NCBI GenBank assembly: GCA_020310875.1
Contig: CM035416.1
Location: 1,960,406 to 2,024,405, forward strand
Direction: 5' to 3'
DNA: 64,000 bases
DNA from: Ceratopteris richardii
Taxonomy: Eukaryota; Streptophyta; Polypodiopsida; Polypodiales; Pteridaceae
The position numbers and the translations under genes were made by a program. Position 1 is the first letter of the stretch, and every line of letters starts with the position of its first letter. The notes under the pieces were generated by a model that did not search any database, was not told where the DNA came from, and was given only the letters and a program-made list of their open reading frames with translations. Below are positions 33,923 to 45,544 of the stretch, piece after piece.

Positions 33923-36340
33923 TCAATAAGTTTGCACATTCATATTAATGGATACATATGCAAGTTGAATCTCCTTGCTCAATAGCTTCTCTCTCACATA
34001 GTGATAATGAACCTCTATATGCTTGGTTCTTGCATGATCGATAGGATTTTCTACAAGATGTAAAGAACTAGTATTGTCACCAAGGATCATTGGTGAGTTA
34101 GAATGTAGTCCCAAATGTGAATATAGCAATCTGATCCATATGGCTTCTTGTATACATTGGCTAATCCTTTGTATTGAGCCTCTACTAAAGATAAAGCAAC
34201 AGTAGGTTGCTTTTTGGAAGACCATGAAATGGGCTTATCACCTGCAAAAGAGAGATAACGTGAGGTACTCCTCTTGTCATCCTTACAACTTGCCCAATCT
34301 GCATATGAGTATAGCTTAATGTCCAAATCTGAAGTATATGGAAAGTATAGAACTTGATTTTGAGTACCCTTGAGATACTTCAAAATCCTCTTGGCAACTT
34401 CCAAGTGAGGTGCTCTAGGTTTGTGCATGAATTGACTTAAGACACTTACTCCATAAGCAATATCAATCCTTGTCAATGTAGCATAGTTTAGGCTTCCTAC
34501 TATGCTTTGATATCCTGCAATGTCTTAGTAGCAAATCACCTTCATGAGCACTTAATTTTTGGTTTACCTCCATAGAACTACTTGCTATCTTAACATTCTC
34601 CAAGTGGAACTTCTTCAACATATCCTACACATACTTTCTTTGAGTAATGTAAATTCCAGAATTTGTATAGACTAATTCATGTCCAAGAAAATACTTTAGT
34701 GATCCTAGATCACTGATTTTGAACTCCTGCATCATTTGATTCTTGATGTATTTGATGCCATTGGCATCACTACCTGTAAGTATGATCTCATCAACATACA
34801 CACATAGATATATCACCTATGATTTACTTATCTTGACAAACAAAGAAGTATCTGCTTTGCTTATGATGAATCCTTGATCTTGAAGGTATGTAGTCAACCT
34901 ATGGTTCCATGCCTATGTTCATTTTGGATACATAATTGCCCCTTGGGTCTTCATAACCAAGAGGTTGAACCATGTAAACCTCCTCTGAAATCCAACCATT
35001 AAGGAGATCATTTTTCACATCCAATTGGTACATATTTCAGTTCCTTGATGCAACCACACTTACCAATACCTTGACGGCTGACATTTTGGCCATAGGTGAG
35101 AAGGCGTCTTCATAATCAATTCCTTGGGTTTGTGCAAAACCCTTAGCCACAAGTCTAGCTTTATACTTGTTTATGGTTCCATCTAAGTTTCTCTTGACTT
35201 TGTAATCCATCTAGATCCAATTATGTTCATTGACTCCTTCTTTGGGACTAGCTCCCAAGTATCATTATCATTGAGTGCTTCTATTTCTTCATCCATGGCT
35301 TCCTTCCATTCTACCTTGGTCTTTGCATCTTCATATGAGGTAGGTTCCTCACATGATAAATCCTTAGCAAGATAAACATAATGCTTAGTTACTAAAGAAG
35401 TGTCATAACCCATATCTGATTGGCTTCTTGCTCTCCCTTTGTGATCTTCTAATTGCTTGGTTGGATGATTCAAGTATGTCTTCCAATCTCTTCATCTTGA
35501 CCTTGCCCTTTGATTTCCATGCTCTGAACTCCTCCAAATTGATGGTGTCCTCATCATCTAATTTGATGTCTTCAATTTGATTTGGTTCCTCCTTGGTGAG
35601 ACTTGGAAACTCCTCTTCCAAGTCATATGGCAACTTAACCTTCCTGCATCCACTTTCAAACCAAGAATCATTCTCATCAAACACAACATCTCTATTGACC
35701 ATAAAACCTTTGTTGGATGGATTATAAAACTTGTACCCTTTCTGGTTTAAATCATACCCTATAAAGATGCACTTCTATGCCTTAGGGTCTAGCTTACCGC
35801 TGATTTGAGATGGGATATGCACATAAGCAACACATAAAAAGATCCTCCAATGATCAAGTGATGGCCTTCTACCATGCCATGCTTCATATGGGGTCATCCC
35901 ATCAAGTGACTTGGATGGCACCGTGTTAATGAGATAAGTGGTAGTAGATAAACTCTATGCCCACAAATAATTAGGTAACCTTTTCTCATTTAGCATTGAC
36001 CTAGCTGTTTCAACAATCAACCTATTTCTCCTCTCTGCCGCCCCATTTTGCTCAGGGATATACCTTGTTGTAATTTCTCTTTTGATTCCTCTATCATGAA
36101 AGAATGCATCAAATTCATTTGAGAAGTACTCACCTCCTCCATATGACCTTAGTCTCTTTAGAATTCTTCTTGTTTGGTTTTCCACAAGTGCAAGATACTT
36201 CTTAAAGCAATTGAACACTTCATCTTTGTGCTTCATAAAATAAAAGATAGTCCATCTATTGAAATCATCAATGAAAGATACATAATACCTTGAGCCTAAA
36301 ATAGAAGGATCCTTGCTTGGTCCCTACACATCTGTGTGGA
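33923..36340 (-). mobile_element. Copia-2 Pol regions
   Basis: RNase H at about 34476-33930 (S-Y-A-D-W-A-S-C-K-D-D, I-S-W-S-S-K-K-Q-P-T, R-T-K-H-I-E-V-H-Y-H), RT at about 35200-34560 (Y-F-L-G-H-E-L, I-L-T-G-S-D), linker at about 35720-35210 (T-W-E-L-V-P-K), integrase tail and core at about 36340-35760 (S-Y-G-G-G-E-Y-F-S-N-E-F-D, E-Q-N-G-A-A-E-R-R-N-R). The order confirms Copia. The region is broken. Confidence 0.85.
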
Positions 36341-36344
36341 CAAG

Positions 36345-36969
36345 TGTTGACACTCAAGGTGGAGCACAAAGCATGGAAGCGCATCAAAGAAGTGGACACA
36401 CAAGAAGAAGGAGCATGTAGGGAGCTCCAAGAAGCACACGTCAATTTTCCTGAAGAGATCCCTATAAAAATAGTGATTTTTATCACTAGAAACCATTGTA
36501 AATACCATTTTCCATTTTTCTAACTCCATTTTGTTGAATTTGAGGAGTCCTTGAGCTTGAGGAGTATTAGAAGTATCATCATACCAATTTTCATAATTTT
36601 TAGACTCTATTTGAGCCCTCAAATAGGCCATGGAACCTAATTTTTAACGAGGCCAGACACTAGGTCTAGACAGTGCCAAAACCACTCAAAAAACTATAAA
36701 AAGGGATGGAAAGCTCATTTTTGGGGTTATCTTGTTGTAGATTTGAGCTTTGTAAGAGATTTCTTCTGTAATCGAAGTCTTCCATTGTTCCACTCTTTGC
36801 TCTTACCTTGTGCGTGTGTGTGTATGTGTGTGCATGCTTGTGTGCTTTCACTCGCGGACTTGTGCCATCACTTGCTCATAGTCTTCATACTAGTCCTCAC
36901 GTCTCTGCGGATTGACATTTATGAGGTGAAGCTCCTCACGTTGGTACTTACGATTGTGCTAGAGTGACA
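36345..36969 (+). repeat. Gypsy-2 5' LTR
   Basis: Starts TGTTGACACTCAAGG and ends GTGCTAGAGTGACA. It is related to the Gypsy-1 LTR in the middle, and its end is closest to the Gypsy-3 LTR. TATA-like CTATAAAAAG lies at 36694. Confidence 0.88.
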
Positions 36970-36977
36970 CCAAATTC

Positions 36978-36994
36978 ACCACCGTTGTCAGGGA
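36978..36994 (+). other. Gypsy-2 primer-binding site, decayed
   Basis: ACCACCGTTGTCAGGGA stands where Gypsy-1 has its tRNA-Asp-type site, after the same spacer CCAAATT. Confidence 0.6.
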
Positions 36995-37429
36995 GAGAGC
37001 TTGGAGGACGAGCGTGTGACGGTAAGACGTAGAGTAGCGATGTTGGAAGGTAAAAAAAAATCATCATTTTCAGTTCAGTTTCTGATTTTTTCTCCATCTT
37101 CATACTCATCATCATCACCATCTCCACCCACCTTCATCTTCTCAGTCTTTTCCATTTTCTAGAGTACATTCACCTCGTTTTTCATTTGTGGATGTGAGCA
37201 AGAAGCTTAAAGGGGGTGCATAACTAAAGCGCTGAAGAAATACTACCAAAATACCCAAAAAATAGAGTGATCAGTTCCAAACATGGCACAACCTGTGCCA
37301 AGTGTCGTGAGTGTGCTATCGCGGGTTTGAAGATAGATTTTGCATCTACAAGCATAGAAGAGTGACAAGGAGGACACCAGGTACTCATATTTGCAAAGAT
37401 TTTTGAATTTGGACTCCAAAAATAACCCT

Positions 37430-39440
37430 AACCACTTGTGGTGTAGAGTTTGAACACACATTTGCTATATGTGACTTTGAAAAAAATAATTTCTATGAGA
37501 TGATCCTAGGAAGACCCTTCCTATGACAACTGCAAATAGTATAAGATTGGGGAACCAGCTCCTTGTACCTACAACACTTAGGGGTCACCACCAAGGTCAA
37601 TATGAAGGATTATACCTTCAAAGATGTACCACCCCTACAGTGGAATCCTATCCACAAAGCGAAAGAAAATTCAATCTCTATGTAGTCTGGAAGTTCTCCT
37701 GAACCATCCTGGATGCATGAAGATACCCATTTGTGGATGTGCAAAGTCGCAGAGGAAGAGGAAAGATGCCTAAAAGCAAGAGAAGAAGGAGCTCCTCCAA
37801 GAGATAGACCAATTAAAGAACCAACCTATACACCGATGATATTTCTAGATGAGGAATTTGAGCCTCATGGTTGGGCAGAGATCATGGCCACCATGGACAT
37901 TGCTGTCAACGAAGAAAAATGGACACCTCATTGTGATGAAGAGGGTTATGATATTTCAGTGTTCATGTGTCAGCCCTTGCTGGAAGAATGTGACCTTAGT
38001 GATGTCATAGAAGAAGAAGAAAATGACGACAATCTAGAGTCCATTGTAATGGATAATTGCTTTAATTCAGAAAATCACTATCTAGAAGATGTAGGAGTAT
38101 TTAACCAGCAAGAAGAAGAACCTCTCACAAGCATTTAAATGGTAAATTCAAAGGATGGAAGTGAAGGTAGTAAAAAGAAAAAGAAAAGAAAAGCAGTGAA
38201 ACAAGAAGAGGAGGAATCATTGTTTGAAGTACAAGAAAACTTCAAGAAATGTGAAGTTGAAGACCAAAAAATTTTGGTACGAATGCCTAAGAGAGAGGCC
38301 ATCATAGGAGAAGCATATGATAATAAAGAAGAGACCAAAAAGATTGTAGTCACCATTGAAGAGAACAAAGAGCGATGTACGTACATAGGAGACGACCTAA
38401 GTGCAAAAGAAGAAATAAAGCTTATAGCTCTATTAAAGGAATATAGGGACATGTTTGCGTGGCACTGAGATTTGAAGGGAGTAGATCCAAAAATTTTCTC
38501 TCATACTATCCCCATGACCGCTGTTGCCATGACCGTTGATGCCAAGCCCACCAAACAAAAGCCCTACACTGATAATGACACTTATGCAGCTAAAATAAAA
38601 GAAGAAATGTATAGGCTGATTGAAGCAGGATTTATCTATGAGATTGAGCATACTAAATGGGTGTCCGCCATTGTAGTGGTGCCCAAGAAGAATGGAAAAT
38701 TGTGAGTGTGTATTAACCTTAAAAAAGTTAATGCTACTATGATAAGAGATAGTTATCCGCTTCCAAGCACTGAACATTTATTGGAGCGTGTTGCAGGCAA
38801 GGAAGTTTATAGCTTCCTTGATGGATTTTCAAGTTATAACAAGGTAGCCATTGCCCCAGAAGATCAACACAAAACAGCTTTTGCTACCGAGTGGGGAATC
38901 TTTGCATTTCGTGTGATGCCATTTGGGCTCACCAATGCACCTGCAACATTCCAAAGGCTCATGTGTCATGTCTTCAAGGAGTTCTTGCGAAAGAGCTTAG
39001 AAGTATATGTGGATGATTTATGCACTCATTCCCAAGAAAGAAGATACCACATCCTTGAGCTCAGATAGATTTTCAACAAGCATGCAGAATATATTATTGT
39101 AGCCAAAGATTACTTTACAAAGTGGGTAGAAGTAAAATCCACAACAAAGAATGATGCTCAAATGACGGCTAAGTTTTTATTCGAGAACGTGTTCACCAGA
39201 TATGGGTTACCAATAGAGTTGGTCAGTGATAGAGGTACACACTTCTTGAAGGAGGTCATTGAAAATCTCCTTCAAGAATTCATGGTGATACATAAGAAGT
39301 CTGCCCCTTATCATCCACAAGCCAACGGACAAGCCGAGAGCATGAATAAGATCCTATGTAATGTGTTGACAAAACTGGTAAATAATAAACGCTCTGATTG
39401 GGACAAACAGCTTCATCATGCTGTTTGGGCTTATCGAGTT
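37430..39440 (+). mobile_element. Gypsy-2 protease end, linker, RT and integrase pieces
   Basis: Protease end near 37430-37540; acidic linker 37560-38270 with D-E-E-F-E-P-H-G-W-A-E-I and the basic patch K-K-K-K-K-R-K-A-V; RT 38280-39060 with L-D-G-F-S-S-Y-N, M-P-F-G-L-T-N-A-P-A-T-F-Q-R and V-Y-V-D-D-L; integrase core 39085-39440 with S-D-R-G-T-H and H-P-Q-A-N-G-Q-A-E-S. All are closely similar to Gypsy-1. Confidence 0.85.
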
Positions 39441-39639
39441 TTGGATAGAAGCTACCATTGGACTTCCTAATACCAGCTTTAAAAGTAGCACAAGAGCACG
39501 ACTAGAATGGACATGAGATGTCCCCCAGGATCTTTGATCTAGAATGTTTGGGTGAGACGAGGCCACGAGTGGAATGGACATGAGATGTCCCCCACGATCT
39601 TTGATCTAGAATGTTTGGGTGAGACGAGTGGCAGCAGGC

Positions 39640-40340
39640 ATCTATGCTGCAAAGAAACGGAAAAAGGCATACTTTGATGCCCATATAAAGGATAAAGGAT
39701 TGAAAGATAGAGATCTAGTGCTGGTTTATATGCTAAAGCAACATGCTCGTAAATTAGAAAAAAGAGGATATGGACCAATGATCATTAATCGAATTTCCAC
39801 TAGTGATGCGGTTCAATTGGCCACTTTAGAAGGTGATATCTTGCCAAACTACATAAGTGGTTGTCGAGTCAAGTTATATCAAGAAGCTCTTATAGAGGAT
39901 ATGCTAATGAGACTCAACACTGCTAAGAAGCAAAAAGAAGAGGAGTTAATGGTTAGAGAAGAAGCACAGGTAGAGGCTAGAGAGCGCATAAGGCGAAATA
40001 AGTTAAGGTGATTAGGCCTAGATGTCAACTCGAAAGCCCCAAAATATCACATGGACATGTGCCAAAAATTAGGCATAACTACTTCTCGAATAATCGACCA
40101 ATGCCCTTTTGTGAATATAGAGGTAGGACAAGGGAAGAGTGTAAGGACTGTGAGAGCATTGGTTGACTCAGGAGCAGAAACTAGTGCAGTTATATTTTCA
40201 TATTGCCAAGACCAGCTAGTGCGTCATGATGAGGACCTTACATAGCCACTTGTCTTGGGTCAAGATTGGATTTACGACCATGTAGTCAACTTGGACCTAA
40301 GAAGTCAACCTCTTCAAGTTTGGGTACAGGAACAATGCAT
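39640..40340 (+). mobile_element. Gypsy-2 integrase tail and second retropepsin-like domain
   Basis: GPY/F-type tail (G-Y-G-P-M-I-I-N-R-I-S), basic coil, then A-L-V-D-S-G-A-E-T-S-A-V near 40156-40191, an intact-looking D-S-G-A protease motif, and V-L-G-Q-D-W-I near 40250-40271. It confirms that the second protease-like domain belongs to this Gypsy group. Confidence 0.75.
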
Positions 40341-40619
40341 CAAATTAGAATTAGAGAATTGCATGCTCACAAATCCAGATGTAACACATTCTCTTAGTTC
40401 TTCTAGGACTAATCTTACCAAAAAAGATGTTGTATGTGTCAAAAGCTCTTTGTTCTAGAAGAACTCAATCATGGAAGAATAGGCTCAAAGACACATGAAC
40501 TCCTCTTGTGCAAAGACTAATGTCATCACCACAACTCAACCAAAAAGGCAAGCAAAACAGTACATGACGACCGCTATATCCAATAGACAAAGAGATTTCA
40601 AGAAAAAAATAGTTCCGAG

Positions 40620-40830
40620 CATGAAGCAAATCTGGGTACGAAAAGGAGAGCAACCACCAGCCTTGCCAACACAATTCCCACCCAGACGAGCTAACCATGT
40701 GAAGACGAGAACCATGCCACCACGACCAGCTCAACGAGAAGGCCTTCGACAAATTTGGGTACTAAAAAAATTAGCTGCAGCTCAACAAGGGTGACTACAT
40801 ATGTGGGTTCCCAAAGCACTCTTACATGCA
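40620..40830 (+). mobile_element. Gypsy-2 repeated W-V motifs
   Basis: K-Q-I-W-V-R-K-G-E-Q-P-P (40624), R-Q-I-W-V-L-K-K-L-A-A-A-Q-Q-G (40747) and H-M-W-V-P-K-A-L (40798), matching the three Gypsy-1 copies in order and spacing. Confidence 0.7.
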
Positions 40831-41343
40831 CAAAGGCCTATGCTCTCCACCATGCAAAAGGTCTCAACAAAGAATCTAAGGAGAGAAAAGGGTAAGAACT
40901 GAGCACAAAGACCAAAAGAAGATAATATCAACCCTTCAACAAAAGTAACAAGACAATCATCAAGGATACGGGTTTGGAAGTCAAAAGCGTCAGTCGCACC
41001 CACAAAACCAAAGAGCCAACCATGAGGGATAAAAAATTCAAGCAACCATCCACAGATGAAGAAGCCTAAGTTGATCTCCACACAGTCAAATACTATTCTC
41101 AAATGGATCCCTAAAGGGAGAAATGGTCAGTTGCCAGTTAACCATCAACTTATCACATCTTTCAAGATCAAATGGCTACCTCCAACAAAGACTGCATCAA
41201 CATCCACCAACAACATTGAAAACCTCGACGTGTAGCAACCATGTGCCTTTGGCATAACCTTGTCCTTTGCACCATTCAGGTCATGCATTTCCAAAGTGTG
41301 CATCAATATAGGGCCACATTACACGACCGTGTATAGACACAAT

Positions 41344-42050
41344 TGAGAATCCCATGCACATGCGACACATCTAACATATGTAAAATATTTTATTGATGCT
41401 AAAACCTTCCTTCTTGTTTTATGCCATTGTTCCAAAAAAAAAGAAGAAAAGGAGGAAAAAGAAAAAGAAAGAAAGAAAGAAAAACCGAAAAAAGAGGAAG
41501 CAAAAAAGACAAAGAGAGGAGAGATGACCATGCGCTTGAAGAATCTCCTCAGTGAGCCATCAGCAAGGACATCCATCAACAAGCAAGACAAGAAAATGGT
41601 CAATCAACATGATGGGAGTACAACAAGATGAGTGAAGATCCATGGACCCTTCACCATGGTAAGAATTGCCTACTATAATAACACTATAACCAGGGTATGA
41701 GAATCCCAGGCACATGCGACACATGTGACATATGTAAAATATTTTATTGATGCTAAAACCTTCCTTCTTGTTTTATGCCATTGTTCCAAAAAAAAAGAAG
41801 AAAAGGAGGAAAAAGAAAAAGAAAGAAAGAAAGAAAAACCGAAAAAAGAGGAAGCAAAAAAGACAAAGAGAGGAGACATGACCATGCGCTTGAAGAATCT
41901 CCTCAGTGAGCCATCAGCAAGGACATCCATCAACAAGCAAGACAAGAAAATGGTCAATCAACATGATGGGAGTACAACAGGATGAGTGGAGATCCATGGA
42001 CCCTTCACCATGGTAAGAATTGCCTACTGTAATAACACTATAACCATGGT
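41344..42050 (+). repeat. 354-bp tandem duplication in the Gypsy-2 3' untranslated part
   Basis: Copies start at 41344 and 41698 (TGAGAATCCCA). They are nearly identical, so the duplication happened late. Each carries a long A/G-rich run (AAGAAGAAAAGGAGG, GAAAGAAAGAAAG). Open frames through it on either strand are low-complexity by-products. Gypsy-1 has only one equivalent. Confidence 0.93.
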
Positions 42051-42573
42051 AGATTAGGAAACCTCTTCATTTGCATACCCTGAGCACTTTGCTCAAGACC
42101 CAATTTCTTGCACCATACTTCTTCCCATGCGTTTTCCAAGTATGCATACATAGGGCCACATTACAAGGCCATGCACAAGGCACATATTTTGTTCAACCCA
42201 TGCACTAATGCACTTACCCATCAGTCATTATGGGTCAAAGGTACTTGGCATCCTACTATGAAACTCATGTTCAAAAGCTCTAATGAACATTAAGAGTACA
42301 ACATGAGTACCTACGAAGCAATTCAACGTCGACAACTGCTCAAGATCAATATTGACAACCTCTTTTGAGCAACAAGCAATCTTTGAAAGCACAAAAATAC
42401 ACCATCCAGCTCAAGTGCAAGGAAGAAGTACCTACAAGGGGACCAACTCTCGCATAGGCTAGCAGTGGAAAACTAAAGAACTAGACCAAGCTACATTTAG
42501 AAGGTGGACCCCTCGTGTTGATACATGGACACTACCTCTCAGAGTACTACATGGAACAACCACTCTAGCAAGG

Positions 42574-42606
42574 GTCTATCAGGGACGACAGGCTCTAGAG
42601 GGCGGG
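42574..42606 (+). other. Gypsy-2 hairpin and polypurine tract
   Basis: GTCTATCAGGGACGACAGGC (42574-42593) matches the Gypsy-1 hairpin with loop GGGA. The purine-rich AGAGGGCGGG at 42597-42606 precedes the LTR. Confidence 0.65.
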
Positions 42607-43027
42607 TATTGACACTCAAGGTGGAGCACAAAGCATGGAAGTGCATCAAAGAAGTGGACACACAAGAAGAAGGAGCATGTAGGGAGCTCCAAGAAGCACA
42701 CGTCAATTTCCCTGAAGAGATCCCTATAAAAATAGTGTTTTTTATCACTAAAAACCATTGTAAATACCATTTTCCATTTTTCTAACTCCATTTTGTTCAA
42801 GCTGAGGAGTCCTCGAGCTTGAGGAGTATTATAAGTATCATCGTACCAATTTTCATTATTTTTAGACTCTGTTTGAGCCCTCAAATAAGCCCTGGAACCT
42901 AATTTTTAATTAGGCCGCACACTAGGTCTGGATAGGGCCAAAACCACTCAAAAAACTATAAAAAGGGCTGGAAAGCTCATTTTTGGGGTTAGCTTGTTAT
43001 AGATTTGAGCTTTATAAGATATTTCTA
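42607..43027 (+). repeat. Gypsy-2 3' LTR, incomplete
   Basis: It follows the 5' LTR from TATTGACACTCAAGG to about TTATAAGATATTTCT, then meets the Copia-3 LTR. TATA-like CTATAAAAAG lies at 42956. Confidence 0.85.
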
Positions 43028-43030
43028 AGT

Positions 43031-43601
43031 TGTAAGGCCCCCATTAAGAGAAGAACCCATTGTGAGAGCCTGAATATTTGTGGAATGATAGCTTCTAAGT
43101 TAATTTCATTCAAGGCAAAAATAAAAACCATGTGATGTTGCACAGTTTCGCCATAGAACCTTAATGGGGGGAGTGTAGAGGGGGGCTTGCCCCCTTCTAC
43201 AGGATCTAGGGGGCCTATCCCCTCTCCCTATAGGGTTGAGACGGTAGGACTTCTAGTCATGGAAATATTATCATATTGTATATTTTACCTACTAATTTGT
43301 ATCTCCCAACTATGTTTATCTATACCAACTATGCTTGTAAAAGCTATATAAGCATGGCCGAGGTTGAGCTTTTGTTGATATATTTAGGTAGTGATGTATG
43401 TGAACACACTAGAACAGCCCGGGCACTTTTTTCCCTCTTTAGGAGGTTTTTTTCCCCGACTTCTATATACGCCTATTGCCCTAACGGGCTACTTATCTTT
43501 GTACATTCTCTAGTAATACATTCAGTATTGTGTGTTGTGCTTCAAGCTTCTTCTTCTTCCTTGTGTTGTTTGCGTGCTTCCGTAGATGTCTAACTCTAAC
43601 A
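43031..43601 (+). repeat. Copia-3 5' LTR
   Basis: Begins TGTAAGGCCCCC (left edge inferred) and ends CTAACTCTAACA just before the primer site. It contains G/C-rich runs (GGGGGGAGTGTAGAGGGG) and TATATAAGC near 43345, a possible TATA box. Confidence 0.7.
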
Positions 43602-43603
43602 AT

Positions 43604-43615
43604 TGGTATCAGAGT
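43604..43615 (+). other. Copia-3 primer-binding site (initiator Met-tRNA)
   Basis: TGGTATCAGAGT, two bases after the LTR end. Confidence 0.92.
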
Positions 43616-43956
43616 AGGTCATCGCTTCATCTAGGGCGTCGTCTACACCTCTTCGGTTGCAGTCTGAGAATCGCACGAATTTTGGTGATCATACTCAGCG
43701 TGTTTTTGAGATCAAAACATCTTCGCTGTGTGGTGCCAAAATCACGATTTGAGCTCGTTTTGACCTTCGAATGCACTATGGTAGTGCTTGTGCAGGCTAT
43801 TTCATCTTTTTGTGTCAAAGGTATATACTAGTTTTGGTTTGCCAATATAAGCGTCTCAAAGTCTGCTACACGCTTAGTAGAATTTGTCTGGGCAATTCTG
43901 TTCAACTTTTTGAGATACAGTCAATTTTCTGCATCAAGGTATTTTAGTCACCGGCC

Positions 43957-44782
43957 ATGGATGAAAGTAGTGATGTATTTCATATGTTGGTTTTTGAGGA
44001 TAATTTGGATGGTACCAACTACCCGTTGTGGGCTTATGTGATGCGACATGTATTGGTTGCAAAAGGACTGTGGAACATTGTGCAGGGTGTTGAAAAACGT
44101 CCTATCACACGTGCAACTGTTACAACTGCAAGTACTGAAGCTGATGCAAAAGGTGTCAAAGATGATGATATTTTGTATATTCATATTCGTGTTGCAGTTT
44201 CTGCTGCAACTACTGCAGAGCAGATTCATTGGGATGCCAGAGATGCTCAGGCACATGCATTGATAGCTTTGTCTGTCAAACATGTCATTATTCCTCACAT
44301 TCGCTCTTGCAGAACAGCTAGGGATGCTTGGGATACACTTACCACATTATACCAAGCTAGGAATGAGGCTCGTGTTGCTTAACTATGAAAACAGTTGGAG
44401 AGTGAGCACATGAATGAAGGTGATTCTATGGATAATTTTCTAACAAAGATCAAAGACTTGAAGGAACAATTGATTTGTGTTGATGAGGTTATACCAGATA
44501 GCTCACTTGTGCAGACTATTCGGAATGGTCTTCCTGATTCATATTAGAGTTTGGCTGCTACTCTTCGGTTGATGATGAAATGCAATCCAAATGCCTTGTC
44601 ATTTGAGGAGTTAGTCTCTGTTCTGTTGCAGGAAGATCAGTCCAGGCAGAACAGGTCCATTATGTGTGTTGCAGATCAAGCTTTCTTGGCTAGTCAGAAG
44701 GGCAAAGGAAAATGGAGCTCTTCAACTAGTAAGCAAAAATTCGTTAATTTTGCACAATCGAAGAGGGAAGACAAAGATTAAA
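43957..44782 (+). mobile_element. Copia-3 Gag region
   Basis: Starts M-D-E-S-S-D-V-F-H-M-L, then F-E-D-N-L-D-G-T-N-Y-P-L-W (the Copia Gag N-terminal signature), R-T-A-R-D-A-W-D-T-L, and F-L-T-K-I-K-D-L-K-E-Q-L. The zinc knuckle expected next is not reached before the Gypsy sequence begins. Confidence 0.85.
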
Positions 44783-45541
44783 AGGTATAGGCTTTGCATC
44801 TGGAGTCATAGGGATTCTATGGGAGCATATATCTGGGTCTACTCCTTTCAAGTCTTTGTAACTCCAAGCGAACACATCTCAATATTCTCGCAATAGGGTA
44901 ATCGACTCTTCTTCTTCTTCACTAGTCAAATCATGCCCTATGTAAGTACATTTTTCTTCTTCTCCTTCTATGGTAACTATGATTTTTTTTAGTTTTCTCT
45001 CGATTATCATATACTTCTCCAACGTCGGCTTTTCTTTTAGGCATACATACCATAATTCTCCTATCTGCTATTTGATACTTTTTGAAGTTCTCGGGTACTT
45101 CCATGAGTGGTTCTTCTTCTTCATCTGTCTTAGGTGCTTTCTTTCTCTTCTTTTTCTTACTTTCTATATCTTTTATGGATGGCGCAAGTTGTTCCATTTG
45201 ATTTTCCTTTTCTTCTTTAGGGGTTTTGGCTTCTACAAAATAAAGATATTCCTCTTCTATGGAACAGAAGGGTTCCATGATGATGGATTCTAGATCCTTG
45301 TCACTACTCTCGTCTTGTTCTTGGGTCACTTCCATGCATTCTTCTAGGATAAAGTCTTCCTCAATAGGTTCAATCATAAAGATGGAAATTTCGTATCCGT
45401 CCTCATCATAATGAGGGGTCCATTGTTCTTCATTCAGCACTATGTCCATCATAGCTAAGATTTCTACCCAACCGTGAGGCTCGAATTCCTTGTCTGGAAA
45501 TACTATAGGTGTGTAAGCTAGGTCTTGAAGAGTTCGTGGAT
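44783..45541 (-). mobile_element. Gypsy fragment (acidic linker and RT entry)
   Basis: On the minus strand it reads E-F-E-P-H-G-W-V-E-I, H-Y-D-E-D-G-Y-E-I-S-I-F, the basic patch S-K-K-K-K-R-K-K-A-P-K and L-M-E-V-P-E-N-F-K-K-Y, as in the Gypsy-1 linker. No LTR is attached. It abuts Copia-3 Gag on one side and a plus-strand Gypsy Gag on the other. Confidence 0.8.
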
Positions 45542-45544
45542 GTC

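Larger units (their letters stand above)
32752..36344 (-). mobile_element. Copia-2, minus-strand Copia fossil (3' half)
   Basis: Read on the minus strand: integrase core, linker, RT, RNase H, polypurine tract and a 1057-bp 3' LTR. It is a relative of Copia-1, with the same LTR ends and the same residues around C-K-D-D-K-R-S-T and V-D-E-I-I-L-T-G-S-D. Gypsy-2 inserted into its integrase at 36345; the Gag, primer site and 5' LTR of Copia-2 are not seen elsewhere in the window. Broken. Confidence 0.88.
36345..43027 (+). mobile_element. Gypsy-2, Gypsy fossil inserted in Copia-2
   Basis: A relative of Gypsy-1 with a 5' LTR, a decayed tRNA-Asp-type primer site, leader, part of the protease, acidic linker, RT with Y-V-D-D, part of integrase, GPY/F-like tail, second protease-like domain, W-V repeats, 3' untranslated part, hairpin, polypurine tract and an incomplete 3' LTR next to Copia-3. 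By eye the LTRs differ by about 5 percent, so it seems older than Gypsy-1. Broken in many places; Gag and RNase H are not recognised in it. Confidence 0.9.
43031..44782 (+). mobile_element. Copia-3, 5' part of a different Copia family
   Basis: A 571-bp LTR, an initiator-Met primer site and a Gag region. The LTR is unlike that of Copia-1 and Copia-2. The copy is cut at about 44782 by Gypsy sequence. Protease and Pol are not seen. Broken. Confidence 0.8.

Noticed and set aside
41319-41957. Two Phe/Ser-rich, membrane-like frames on the minus strand
   Set aside because: They are the complement of the A/G-rich run in a tandem duplication of the Gypsy-2 3' part.
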